A stretch of 64,000 nucleotides of DNA from Hymenobacter aquaticus (GTDB taxonomy: Bacteria > Bacteroidota > Bacteroidia > Cytophagales > Hymenobacteraceae). Where the stretch lies: NCBI RefSeq assembly GCF_004765605.1, contig NZ_SRLC01000003.1:612006-676005 (forward strand), given 5' to 3'. Of this stretch, positions 42,341 to 50,211 are shown one piece after another; positions within the stretch are counted from its first letter, which is position 1; each line of letters starts with the position of its first letter. Position numbers and translations under genes: made by a program. Below the pieces are notes generated by a model that was given only the letters and a program-made list of their open reading frames with translations, had not been told where the DNA came from and did no database searches.

Positions 42341-43132
42341 ATGATGTCGCCCGCTGAGCTGCGCCCGTTTCTGGATGAGCTGGAACGCTTTGCCGATGGC
42401 CAAATGACGGCAGCCGAGCAGGACGCTTTTGAGGAGCGTATGCAGCAGGAACCCGCCCTGCGCGAAGCCTACGAAGCCTTCGAGCAGATTACCGCCGACC
42501 TGCGCTGGGTGGCCGGCCACGAAACCCTCCGCCACCGCCTGCTCACCCTCGACCGGCGCCTCGACCAGCGCCAAACGGCGCTGCTGCGCATCAAGCGGCA
42601 GCGGCGCCGGGCCCAAACCCGCTGGGGCACCATCTTCACGGTGGCCGTGCTGCTGCTGCTGGGGCTGTGGTTTTTGCTGCGCCCCGCCGGCCCGCGCGGC
42701 GGCCGTGCCTGGGAAAACTACTACGTGGCCGACCCCGGCCTGCCTGCATCAGTCACGCAAGAGGGGCGGCCGCTGTTGGCCGAAGCCATGGAAAAGTATC
42801 GGCAGGGCCAGTACCCGGCTGCCCTGCACATTCTGCGCCGCGTGCCCACCGACAACCTGGGCGCCGATACGCTGCTGTATTACAACGGTATTTTTCTGCT
42901 GAGCCAAGGGGATGGCAGCGCGGCCCGGCCCTACCTGCGCCGCGTCATTCAGCAGCCCGGCTCGGCCCTCGCGCGCAAGGCCCGCTACCACCTGGCAGTA
43001 GCCTACTGGCAGGCCCGGCAACGCCCCGAAGCCCGCGCCGCCTTCCGCGAAGTAGCCGCCGACTCGCTGAACCCCTATCGGCAGGCCGCCCGCAAGGTAT
43101 TGGCGGCCAACGTGCTGCAAGGCGAGGAATAA
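42341..43132 (+). CDS. Anti-sigma-like membrane protein with TPR C-terminus
   Basis: 263 residues. The cytoplasmic N-terminus (about 1-90) is acidic and resembles a zinc-less anti-sigma domain (LRPFLDELERFADGQMTAAEQDAF), followed by one membrane helix (about 93-112, GTIFTVAVLLLLGLWFLL). The periplasmic part (about 145-260) carries TPR-like repeats (AEAMEKYRQGQYPAALHILRRV; LLYYNGIFLLSQGDGSAARPYL; ARYHLAVAYWQARQRPEARAAF). As an inference it restrains the adjacent ECF sigma and senses an envelope signal through the TPRs. Confidence 0.78.
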   Translation: MMSPAELRPFLDELERFADGQMTAAEQDAFEERMQQEPALREAYEAFEQITADLRWVAGHETLRHRLLTLDRRLDQRQTALLRIKRQRRRAQTRWGTIFTVAVLLLLGLWFLLRPAGPRGGRAWENYYVADPGLPASVTQEGRPLLAEAMEKYRQGQYPAALHILRRVPTDNLGADTLLYYNGIFLLSQGDGSAARPYLRRVIQQPGSALARKARYHLAVAYWQARQRPEARAAFREVAADSLNPYRQAARKVLAANVLQGEE

Positions 43133-43161
43133 GCAGACTCACGCTTGCGGCAAGGCATTGC

Positions 43162-43860
43162 TCAGCGCTGCATGATAAAGTAGGGCGGCTCGATGTTGGG
43201 CTGCAACGTCAGCTCGAACGAGTCGAGCTCCAGTACGGCCAGGTGGGAAAGCTCGGGGTTCAGGCGGTACACGCAGCCCGTATCGAGGCAGATAGAGCCA
43301 GCCCGTTTTTTCACCTGCTGCTTTACTTCGGCCGTGGGCGTGGGCACGTGGCCGTGCAGCAGCCGCCGACCTTGTAGGCGGGAGGCATCGAAGGTGAACT
43401 GCTTGATGTTGAGCATCGTGTGCCAGTCGGTGCGCATCCGGTCGGGGGGCAGGCGGAAGTCGTAGCCGGCGTGGACCAGCGTGAAACCGGGAATGTCGAG
43501 CTGGTAGGGCAGCGCGTCGAGCCACCGCAGGTAGGGCTCCGGAATGTCTTCCGTGGCTTTCACCCCGAAGCTTTGCAGCGTGAGAGTACGGTCGGCCTGG
43601 GAAGCCCAGGCCAAGTGCCGGCGGCCCCGGGCGGCGTCGAGCAGCTCCTGGTCGTGGTTGCCGCGCAGGCACTGCACCTGGTAGCCCTGCCCGGGCAGCT
43701 GCATCAGGTAGTCGAGCAGGCCGCGGCTGTCGGGGCCCTTGTTCACGTAGTCGCCCAGCAGGTAGAGCTCGTCGGTGGATTGCAGGCGGATAACGTTTTC
43801 CAGCAGGTGTCGGAAGGTGGTCAGGCAGCCGTGCAAATCGGTGGTAACGTAACGGGCCAT
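43162..43860 (-). CDS. PPP-family metallophosphoesterase (Ser/Thr phosphatase-like)
   Basis: 232 residues, starting directly with MARYVTTDLHGCL. Metal and phosphate motifs are TDLHG (DxHG), GDYVNKGPDS (GDxxxxGPxS), GNHDQEL (GNHD) and HAGYDF, with RLLHGHVP near the C-terminus (metal His). The same domain occurs in PrpA/PrpB phosphatases and ApaH-like Np4N hydrolases; the substrate cannot be decided from sequence. Cytoplasmic. An 18-base palindrome is 23 bases upstream of its start. Confidence 0.9.
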   Translation of the reverse strand: MARYVTTDLHGCLTTFRHLLENVIRLQSTDELYLLGDYVNKGPDSRGLLDYLMQLPGQGYQVQCLRGNHDQELLDAARGRRHLAWASQADRTLTLQSFGVKATEDIPEPYLRWLDALPYQLDIPGFTLVHAGYDFRLPPDRMRTDWHTMLNIKQFTFDASRLQGRRLLHGHVPTPTAEVKQQVKKRAGSICLDTGCVYRLNPELSHLAVLELDSFELTLQPNIEPPYFIMQR

Positions 43861-43882
43861 AGCAACGGGGCAAACCGGGAAT

Positions 43883-43900
43883 CAAGCGGCGCGCCGCTTG
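43883..43900. promoter_or_regulatory. 18-base perfect palindrome upstream of the phosphatase gene
   Basis: CAAGCGGCGCGCCGCTTG, perfectly symmetrical, 23 bases before the ATG of the minus-strand phosphatase. Could be an operator or only a stem-loop. Confidence 0.4.
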
Positions 43901-43967
43901 CTATACGGGGCCGCCTCGGGTTGTGGTTTTCGGGTGTAAGTGCCGCGCCCGGCCCGTATGCATGCAA

Positions 43968-43994
43968 AAGGCCTCCCCGTGCGGGAAGGCCTTT
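43968..43994 (-). terminator. Terminator hairpin of the 818-residue T9SS gene
   Basis: AAAGGCCT(C)CCC-GTGC-GGG(A)AGGCCTTT, 30 bases beyond its stop codon. Confidence 0.85.
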
Positions 43995-44023
43995 GGTAAG
44001 GAGCGGTAACGGAAGGGGCTGAG

Positions 44024-46480
44024 TTACTGCAACACTACTTTCTGACTCAGGCTGTTGCCCCGCAGCTGGAGCCGGATAATGTAGATGCCCGGGGCCAGCC
44101 CGCTTAGGTTTACTTTCTGCTCGCGCTTGCCGGCGGGCAGCTGCGGAATCCGCTGGATCTGGCGACCAAAGGAGTCGTAGACTTCCAGGGCCGCGTTTTC
44201 GCCGGTGCCGTCGGTCACGACCGTCACTTCGCCGGTGCTGGGGTTGGGATACACACTGAGCTGCGGGCCGCTGGCCTTGGCTTCCACCTGGCTCAGGGCC
44301 GTGGGGGCGCGCCACGCCGCCGAGTTATAAGCGCAGGGTACTACCGTGGGGTCGGGAACTACCGGGCCGCCGCAGAACAGCTGGTTCCGGTAAGCCAGCA
44401 GCGACGTGGTGGCCACGAAGCTGGTGCCCCGCGCTACGCTGAAACCGGGGCCAAAAATAGCTCCTTCACTCGCCATAATATACGAGGTCGTGGTAGTTTG
44501 GGGGTGGTCGAAGGCCATAACGGCACCGGGGGCGCTGCCCGGAAATACGGTAGTACCAATAGTGACCGTGGGGAAGGGAAACTCAAACTTACCCTCGGAC
44601 AGGTAACCGTCGTACGTCAGGACCGGTACGGCATTCACGCCTTCGCGGGCGTAATGCTCATAGCCCGAGTTGAGCGGCTCCGGAATATTCGAGTAGGGCG
44701 CAACGGTGTAGTTGCTGTTGGGGTCGAAGCCGGGGTTGGTCGCTGCCGCGTTCTGGTTGACCTGCACTTCGTAGTCCTGCACGAAGTAGATGGGAGGCAG
44801 CAAGGGCGCATTCTCGCGCTGCAGAATGGCCTTTACCCGAACAAACACCCGGTACCCGGCCGCGCCTAAACGCTCATTCGTGGTTAATGTCATGTTTTTG
44901 AAGCAGGACAGGTCCACAAACTCGCTTTGGTAGGTCACCTTTTTGTCGTCGGCCGCCACGATGTCGCCGTCGGGTACGGAAGACGACAGGAAGCTCGTCG
45001 GCAGGGGCAACGGATCTTCGACAACGATGGCCGCCTGGGTCGAAAGCAGGCGGAGGCCGGCCGCTTTGTTATAGCTCGGAATCAGGTCGTTGGCCACCTG
45101 GTAAGAGCTATACATACGAAAGGAAGGAAAATAGCTCATCAGGTCGCCGTTGTGAAACGACTTCTGGTTGAGCACCGGCGTGTTCTTCAGGGTGAACAGC
45201 CCCAGGCCGCAGTCGTAGTAGGGCTCCGTGCTGCCGTCGCCGAGGTGCTGGGAGCCGGGCGTCTGCATCAGCACCGAGGCCAGCGGGTAGGTGGTGGTGA
45301 TGGTGCCGGCAAGCGCCAGGGTGCCGGTCGACACGGTGGGAATGAAGGTGGGGGCCTGCGGGGTACTCTCGTCGTCGGAGGGCCACAAAAAGCCAATGAC
45401 GCTACCCAGAATGCCAAACGCAATGTTGGCGCCGCCCGCTATTTCCGCTATTTTCTTGATGGTGCCGGGCAGCTTGGAGCCTTCCCCGGCCAGCTTGATA
45501 ATCTGGTCGGCCACTTTCAGCTTCGTCGAGCTGGCCGTGGAGCCCACCGCGAAGAGGTCTTTGGCCTTCTGGGCTTTTTGGGCGGCCTGCTCCAGGAACT
45601 TGTCGACGTCCTTCTTGGACACCTTGCCCAGCACCTTCTGCCCCTGCACCAGGAAGTTCTTGACGCCGGTAGCCGGGTTGTTGTTGGTCGGGGCCTGTAC
45701 GTCGCTTACGATGGCCGACTTCTTGCCCGTTACGCCGTAGCCTTCCTGAGCATCGGTTTTCCACTCCATCGAGCCTTTGAGGTCGACGGTGCTCCTGGTA
45801 ATGCCTTGCAGCTCAAACCGCAAAGCGCTGCCCCGATACACGCTGCTGCCAATCATGGGGTCGTAGCCCATGTTGAATTCGCCCATGACCCAGCAGCTGA
45901 CGGCCGGCATTTCGGCCACGTAGGTCATTACCTCCGCGCCGCCCGCCGTGCCCTGCTGGTACGTGTCGCTGCTTTTCAGCAGGTTGTTGGCCAGTGTAGA
46001 GACAGAGGAAATACGGCTGCTGCCCACGGGGGTGTTCGTCATCGAAATCAGCGCCCCGTTGGTGTAGGTGCCCTGACTGTTGTCCATGTAGAAGAACACC
46101 CGGATGACGCTCGTATACTTGTTGTAAAGGGCAAAATACGGCGTCTGAATGGCCGTTTGGGCGCCAAAGTCCATGCGGAGCAGCTCCCACCCTTTTTCCC
46201 GGGTATAGTCCTTGTCGATCTGCAGCTCCAGGGCGCTGGTCGTCGCGGGCTTTACCCAGGGCGCGTTTACGGCCGCTATGCCCGTATTAGGGCGCCGCAC
46301 GGTCCAGTTGCGGCAATAGTCGGCGTGCGAGGGCGCTACCGTCCAGTCCCACTGCGAGAACTGGGTGACCATCTGGCCTAAGGCAATAGTAGGGCATTGC
46401 TGCTGGGCCTGGGCCTGCGGCCGGCCGCCCGCCAGCAACAACAGCAGCAGCGCGGGGGCTAGTTTAGTACGAAACCTCAT
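44024..46480 (-). CDS. Large secreted protein with T9SS type A sorting domain
   Basis: 818 residues, signal peptide 1-25 (LAPALLLLLLAGGRPQAQAQ). The first third is a beta-rich domain with an Asn/Tyr/Thr-rich pattern; residues about 260-370 are Ala/Gly/Lys/Ser-rich (KKDVDKFLEQAAQKAQKAKDL) with a hydrophobic stretch (GGANIAFGILGSVIGFLWP), a hinge-like or membrane-inserting region. The last 80 residues are a type A sorting domain (LSVYPNPSTGEVTVV...LAPGIYIIRLQLRG). No catalytic motif was found. Exported by the type IX system; likely surface exposed. Followed by a terminator at 43968. Confidence 0.87.
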   Translation of the reverse strand: MRFRTKLAPALLLLLLAGGRPQAQAQQQCPTIALGQMVTQFSQWDWTVAPSHADYCRNWTVRRPNTGIAAVNAPWVKPATTSALELQIDKDYTREKGWELLRMDFGAQTAIQTPYFALYNKYTSVIRVFFYMDNSQGTYTNGALISMTNTPVGSSRISSVSTLANNLLKSSDTYQQGTAGGAEVMTYVAEMPAVSCWVMGEFNMGYDPMIGSSVYRGSALRFELQGITRSTVDLKGSMEWKTDAQEGYGVTGKKSAIVSDVQAPTNNNPATGVKNFLVQGQKVLGKVSKKDVDKFLEQAAQKAQKAKDLFAVGSTASSTKLKVADQIIKLAGEGSKLPGTIKKIAEIAGGANIAFGILGSVIGFLWPSDDESTPQAPTFIPTVSTGTLALAGTITTTYPLASVLMQTPGSQHLGDGSTEPYYDCGLGLFTLKNTPVLNQKSFHNGDLMSYFPSFRMYSSYQVANDLIPSYNKAAGLRLLSTQAAIVVEDPLPLPTSFLSSSVPDGDIVAADDKKVTYQSEFVDLSCFKNMTLTTNERLGAAGYRVFVRVKAILQRENAPLLPPIYFVQDYEVQVNQNAAATNPGFDPNSNYTVAPYSNIPEPLNSGYEHYAREGVNAVPVLTYDGYLSEGKFEFPFPTVTIGTTVFPGSAPGAVMAFDHPQTTTTSYIMASEGAIFGPGFSVARGTSFVATTSLLAYRNQLFCGGPVVPDPTVVPCAYNSAAWRAPTALSQVEAKASGPQLSVYPNPSTGEVTVVTDGTGENAALEVYDSFGRQIQRIPQLPAGKREQKVNLSGLAPGIYIIRLQLRGNSLSQKVVLQ

Positions 46481-46517
46481 CGGAATGTTGACTATGTGAT
46501 GACTGGTGTCCGAAATA

Positions 46518-47249
46518 TTATTGCTTGCCAGCTTGCTGGGCGCTCAGGGCTTCCAGCTTCTTGTCCATCTCGATCAGGTGCAGGGTCAGCTCCTCCACTT
46601 TCTTGAGCAGCAGCACGTTCATTTCGCCCAGGTTCACGCCGTTGGCCGTCACCTCGGCCGTGGTCGGGATTTCGGGCAGGTGCTGGTTTTTCTGCACGTA
46701 GGCTTCCAGCTCGCGCAGGGGCGTGAGCTTGTAGCCTTTGGCAAACACGTAGTCGGCCCAGTTCGTGGGGTTGTCGGCCAGGATGTAGAGCGAGTTAGCC
46801 GTGATTTTGCCGTACACCGAGAGCTTGGCATCCTGGTGCATGCCCTGGGCGGTTTTGTCGCCGAGCTGCAGCATGCCCGAGGGGTGCAGCCGCATCTTGA
46901 TGAAGGAAGGCATGCTGACGTCGGACAGGATACGCCCGCCGCCGGCTGGGTTGTTGTCGGGCACGGCCAAAAACGCCAGGGTGCCGTTATTCAGGCCCAC
47001 GATGCCGCCCGCGCCGTTGCTGGTGCCGTCCGAGTCGGTGCGCCAGTCGCTGTTCCACAGGCCGCTTTTGTTGAGGTTGAAGCCGATGTAGGACGTGCTC
47101 CACAGGTTGGTGGAAAAAGCCGAGCCCAGCGTGAGCGACATGTGCGAGTTGGGCGCGTAGGTTTTCAGCTCCTGGGCCTGGGCGGCAGAGGTCACGCCGG
47201 CTACTGTGGCGGCAACGAGTAAGGGGCGGAGTAGGTGTTTCAGCTTCAT
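46518..47249 (-). CDS. Exported fibre-like protein with coiled-coil C-terminus
   Basis: 243 residues, signal peptide 1-26. The middle is Gly/Ser/Asn-rich (STNLWSTSYIGFNLNKSG) and the C-terminal third carries the shared Bacteroidota ending with AYVQKNQHLPEIPTTAEV, ANGVNLGEMNVLL and a coiled-coil KKVEELTLHLIEMDKKLEAL. Such C-termini are found in many surface proteins that fold as trimeric fibre-like stalks. Transcribed in the same direction as the T9SS protein gene; 37 bases separate them, so a shared transcript is plausible. Confidence 0.75.
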   Translation of the reverse strand: MKLKHLLRPLLVAATVAGVTSAAQAQELKTYAPNSHMSLTLGSAFSTNLWSTSYIGFNLNKSGLWNSDWRTDSDGTSNGAGGIVGLNNGTLAFLAVPDNNPAGGGRILSDVSMPSFIKMRLHPSGMLQLGDKTAQGMHQDAKLSVYGKITANSLYILADNPTNWADYVFAKGYKLTPLRELEAYVQKNQHLPEIPTTAEVTANGVNLGEMNVLLLKKVEELTLHLIEMDKKLEALSAQQAGKQ

Positions 47250-47410
47250 AAGGCAACCAGTAGATGAGAAAGGGCGGTTTGCAACAGACCGATTGGGGAT
47301 AGAGGTATGCCGTAAAGATTAGGGCGAAGCGCAGGGCCGGAAAGTTTATTACACCAACACCCCGTTTCGGGTGATAAACCGGCGACCCGAAACCCAGGGC
47401 CCGGAAACGG

Positions 47411-47455
47411 CAATGCGCCTGACGCACGAGGAATACTCGTGGGCCAGGCGCATTG
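47411..47455 (-). terminator. Stem-loop downstream of the acidic protein gene
   Basis: CAATGCGCCTG ... CAGGCGCATTG with an inner CACGAG-GAATA-CTCGTG; no T run, so termination is uncertain. Confidence 0.55.
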
Positions 47456-47517
47456 GGCGGGTGGTCGGGTAGTAAGTTCTACGGCTTAGCCGTAGGGCGA
47501 CTTAGCAGCGCATCGGG

Positions 47518-48021
47518 TTACTGGTCGATGGCCGTGTCGGTGGCGTTGGGGTCGGTCAGCTCGGCGTTGGTCTGGGTGGTGGCACCTACTTTCGAAGGGT
47601 CGGGCTGCACCTGCTCCATCTGGCCCATGCCGACGCGCGAGTTGGGGTTCTGCATTTCGTCCCGGCCGCGGCGGTCGTCGGCGTCCAGCTCGTCGGCGGG
47701 TGATGCCACGCGGCGCTGGTCGAGGTCGTCGTCGGAGGGCAAGTCCTGGTTGGGGCGCTGGTCGGCACCTTCGTCGGCGGTGCGGATGTTGTCGGCGGGG
47801 TGGTCGGGGCGGTCAGCGTCTTCGTTGACCGACACGGCCGTGCTGCCGTTGCCGCTGTCGGTGCCGAAGCCTTCCTTGCCGTCGCGGTTGCCGAAGCCGC
47901 CGCGGGCCGCTTCGTTCTTGGGCGGATCAGCGCCGGGAATGATGTGGCCGGCCTGAAACTCCTCGTTGGTGGTGTCGTCGTTGATGACCCGCACGGGGCG
48001 GTCATTGGGGTCAATAGCCAT
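47518..48021 (-). CDS. Acidic, probably disordered protein of unknown function
   Basis: 167 residues, rich in Asp, Asn, Pro, Gly and Gln with few hydrophobics (NDDTTNEEFQAGHIIPG, DPNATDTAIDQ). No signal peptide, no domain recognised. Codon use looks like a genuine coding frame (third-position C/G) and the start ATG at 48021 has no competing frame. Similar low-complexity acidic proteins are common in stress-exposed or desiccation-tolerant Hymenobacter-type genomes; that link is a guess. Confidence 0.65.
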   Translation of the reverse strand: MAIDPNDRPVRVINDDTTNEEFQAGHIIPGADPPKNEAARGGFGNRDGKEGFGTDSGNGSTAVSVNEDADRPDHPADNIRTADEGADQRPNQDLPSDDDLDQRRVASPADELDADDRRGRDEMQNPNSRVGMGQMEQVQPDPSKVGATTQTNAELTDPNATDTAIDQ

Positions 48022-48129
48022 AAGGGTCGGTTGGTTAAGGGGAAGATCGGGTGGTAGGGAAGTGTACTAGGTTTCCCGGCCCAGGGTTGTGCTTTGTGCT
48101 GCCGCAAATCGGTGTAAACTGCGGGTGCT

Positions 48130-48699
48130 ATGATAAATTCCATTTTCTCCCCTTCCCCGCCCGAACTGCCGGCTCTGGTGGCCGACCTCGAAGCGGGCCA
48201 GTCGTTTAAATACCTGTATTTCTGGGGCCACACCGGCAGCGCGGGCAGCGTCGGCAAGGAGTGCTTCAGCCAATGGTACCCGGCGGCTTTCCAGCTCGCC
48301 GACCACCGCTACGCCACTGCCGAGCACTACATGATGGCCGAAAAAGCCCGCCTCTTCGGCGACGAAGCTACCCGGGCCGCCGTTATTGCCGCCAGCCACC
48401 CCAACGATGCCAAACGCCTGGGCCGCCAGATCCGGAACTTCGACGAGGCAACCTGGCTGGCGGAGCGGTTTGGCATCGTGGTGCGGGGCAACGTGGCCAA
48501 GTTTTCCCAACACCCGGCCTTGCGGGATTTTCTGCTGACCACGGGCAGCCGGGTGCTGGTCGAGGCCAGCCCCGTGGATGCCATCTGGGGCATCGGCCTG
48601 GCCCAGGACCACCCCGACGCCGCTACGCCGCAGACGTGGCGCGGGCTCAACCTGCTGGGCTTTGCCCTGATGGAAGTACGCGACCTGCTAACTGCTTAG
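48130..48699 (+). CDS. NADAR-family protein (YbiA-like)
   Basis: 189 residues. The signatures YFWGHTG, FSQWYPAAFQL, YATAEHYMMAEKARLFGD, HPNDAKRLGRQIRNFDEATW, NVAKFSQHPALRDFLLTTG and DAIWGIGL identify the NADAR domain, which processes N-glycosidic bonds of ADP-ribose derivatives or riboflavin pathway intermediates (YbiA in E. coli). The substrate here is unknown; no riboflavin gene is next to it. Divergent from the acidic protein gene. Confidence 0.88.
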   Translation: MINSIFSPSPPELPALVADLEAGQSFKYLYFWGHTGSAGSVGKECFSQWYPAAFQLADHRYATAEHYMMAEKARLFGDEATRAAVIAASHPNDAKRLGRQIRNFDEATWLAERFGIVVRGNVAKFSQHPALRDFLLTTGSRVLVEASPVDAIWGIGLAQDHPDAATPQTWRGLNLLGFALMEVRDLLTA

Positions 48700-48737
48700 A
48701 GCAATTGCCAGGGTAGTGTATAGGCCTGGTAGCGGAG

Positions 48738-48836
48738 GTAGAGACGCAACATCTTGCGTCTCGTCGTTGAACGATATCAGTGAACAATCCTTCCGCGAGT
48801 CGTTCAACGACGAGACGCAAGATGTTGCGTCTCTAC
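48738..48836. repeat. Nested-hairpin inverted repeat, copy 2
   Basis: Perfect 37-bp arms (48738-48774 and 48800-48836) around a 25-base loop. Each arm is itself a hairpin: GAGACGCAA-CATC-TTGCGTCTC, then TCGTTGAACGA. Same layout as 3250-3355 but with different loop bases and compensating stem bases. It runs through the upstream part of the pterin dehydratase frame, so that frame's upstream extension is not translated. Confidence 0.92.
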
Positions 48837-48874
48837 AGCGTGTACACCAACTCACCTCTTACTCCCTTGCCCGC

Positions 48875-49123
48875 ATGTGGACCGAACACGACAACAGCCT
48901 GACCCGCACGTTCCAGTTTGCCGACTTCACGGCGGCCTGGGCCTTTATGACCGACGTGGCCGCCGAGGCCGAGCGGCTGGACCATCATCCGTGGTGGGCC
49001 AACGAGTACGGCCGGGTGGAGTTCCGCCTGCGCACCCACGACGCGGGCAATACCGTCACGCCGCGCGACCATCGGCTGGCCGCCGCCATTGATGCCGTGG
49101 CCGCGCGGCACGGCGTAGCGTAG
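48875..49123 (+). CDS. 4a-hydroxytetrahydrobiopterin dehydratase (pterin-4a-carbinolamine dehydratase)
   Basis: 82 residues from the ATG at 48875 (MWTEHDNSLTRTFQFADF); the in-frame extension back to 48716 encodes only the nested-hairpin repeat. The pterin-binding cluster is DHHPWWANEYGRVEFRLRTHDAGNTVTPRDHRLA, matching PCD (DHHPWW..V.L.TH..GVT..D). It recycles the oxidised pterin made by phenylalanine/tyrosine hydroxylases; none is in the window. Also called DCoH/PhhB. Confidence 0.9.
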   Translation: MWTEHDNSLTRTFQFADFTAAWAFMTDVAAEAERLDHHPWWANEYGRVEFRLRTHDAGNTVTPRDHRLAAAIDAVAARHGVA

Positions 49124-49141
49124 TGTGGGCCTGCTGCTTGC

Positions 49142-49435
49142 GTGTATAGAAAAAGGGCTTCGGTATATCTAAGTGTGGCTTCGATGTATATAAGTTTGAC
49201 TTCGATCTATCTAAGAGTAGGTTCGCTATATAAGAATCTGGCTTCCGTGCATCTAAGTTCGGCTTCGCTGTATACAAATTTGGCTTCCGTGCATCTAAGT
49301 TCGGCTTATGTGCATCTAAGTTCGGCTTCCGTGCATCTAAGTTTGGCTTCCGTACATATAAATCCGGCTTCCGTGCATATAAATGGGACTTCGTTGTATA
49401 TAAGTGCCAGTCCTGTGTATCGGTGGTAGGTTAAG
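49142..49435. repeat. Phased 21-bp tandem array, 13-14 units
   Basis: Thirteen uninterrupted 21-bp units (49142-49414) plus one degenerate unit (to 49435), with weak remnants to about 49476. Consensus GTGCATCTAAGTTCGGCTTCC. The unit contains TAAGTTyG or TATAAG and is exactly two helical turns, so the AT steps face one side. The frame is open through all units and reads as a degenerate heptapeptide repeat (SVHLSSA), with no start context; I regard it as a DNA array. GC content is far below that of the neighbouring genes. Lies between the pterin dehydratase and rsmI. Confidence 0.9.
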
Positions 49436-49499
49436 ATGTATTGAAAACCGTCTTTCGTGCATAGAAAGCCGGGGGGCGGGGCGGAGCGCGGCGGCGTGT

Positions 49500-49507
49500 T
49501 ACCTTTG
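49500..49507 (+). promoter_or_regulatory. Candidate -7 box TACCTTTG of rsmI
   Basis: TACCTTTG with five bases to the ATG at 49513, like glyA. Confidence 0.6.
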
Positions 49508-49512
49508 CCTTT

Positions 49513-50211
49513 ATGTCTGACCCGTCTGAAACGCCTACCGTTCTGTACCTCGTGCCCACGCCCATCGGCAACCTGGAGGATATTACCCTGCGGGCCATCC
49601 GCATTCTGGGCGAGGTCGACGTGGTACTGGCCGAGGACACCCGCACCAGCGGCCGGCTGATGCAGCACCTGGGCCTGAAAAAGCCCATGCTCAGCTACCA
49701 CCTGCACAACGAGCACCAGACCGTGCAGCGGGTGCTGGACCGCATCGAGAAGGGCGAGAAAATGGCCCTGGTATCGGATGCGGGCACGCCCGGAATTTCT
49801 GACCCCGGCTTTTTGTTGGTGCGCGAGTGCCTGGCCCGGGGGCTGAAGGTGGAGTGCCTGCCCGGGGCCACGGCCTTCGTGCCGGCGTTGCTTAAGTCCG
49901 GGTTTGGGGCCGAGCGGTTCACGTTCGAAGGCTTTCTGCCGGTGAAGAAAGGCCGGCAGACCCGCATCCGGGAGTTGCAGCCCGAAACCCGCACCATGAT
50001 TTTCTACGAGTCGCCCCACCGCATCGTCAAGACGCTGGAGCAGCTCAGCGAGGCGTTCGGGCCCGAGCGACTGGCTTCCGTGAGCCGGGAGCTGACCAAA
50101 CTATTTGAAGAAACCGTGAACGGGACGCTGGCCGAGCTGGCCGCCGAGTTTGCGGGTCGTACCTCTATTAAAGGCGAAATCGTTGTTGTCGTACAAGGAA
50201 ACCGGGAATAG
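49513..50211 (+). CDS. rsmI: 16S rRNA (cytidine(1402)-2'-O)-methyltransferase
   Basis: 232 residues. TPIGNLEDITLRAIRIL (near residue 14), VLAEDTRTSGRL, LVSDAGTPGISDPG and the FEGFLP segment are the tetrapyrrole-methylase-like fold signatures of RsmI, which makes Cm1402 in 16S rRNA with RsmH. The start ATG is preceded at five bases by a TACCTTTG box. Its 3' end overlaps the lnt frame by about 60 bases. Confidence 0.95.
   Translation: MSDPSETPTVLYLVPTPIGNLEDITLRAIRILGEVDVVLAEDTRTSGRLMQHLGLKKPMLSYHLHNEHQTVQRVLDRIEKGEKMALVSDAGTPGISDPGFLLVRECLARGLKVECLPGATAFVPALLKSGFGAERFTFEGFLPVKKGRQTRIRELQPETRTMIFYESPHRIVKTLEQLSEAFGPERLASVSRELTKLFEETVNGTLAELAAEFAGRTSIKGEIVVVVQGNRE

Noticed and set aside
48716..48874. 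N-terminal extension of the pterin dehydratase
   Set aside because: Encoded by the nested-hairpin repeat; the family starts at the MWTEHDNS methionine.
49142..49429. 95-codon frame across the 21-bp array
   Set aside because: Only open because the unit is 21 bp and lacks stops; starts with GTG, no upstream signal. Kept as repeat.
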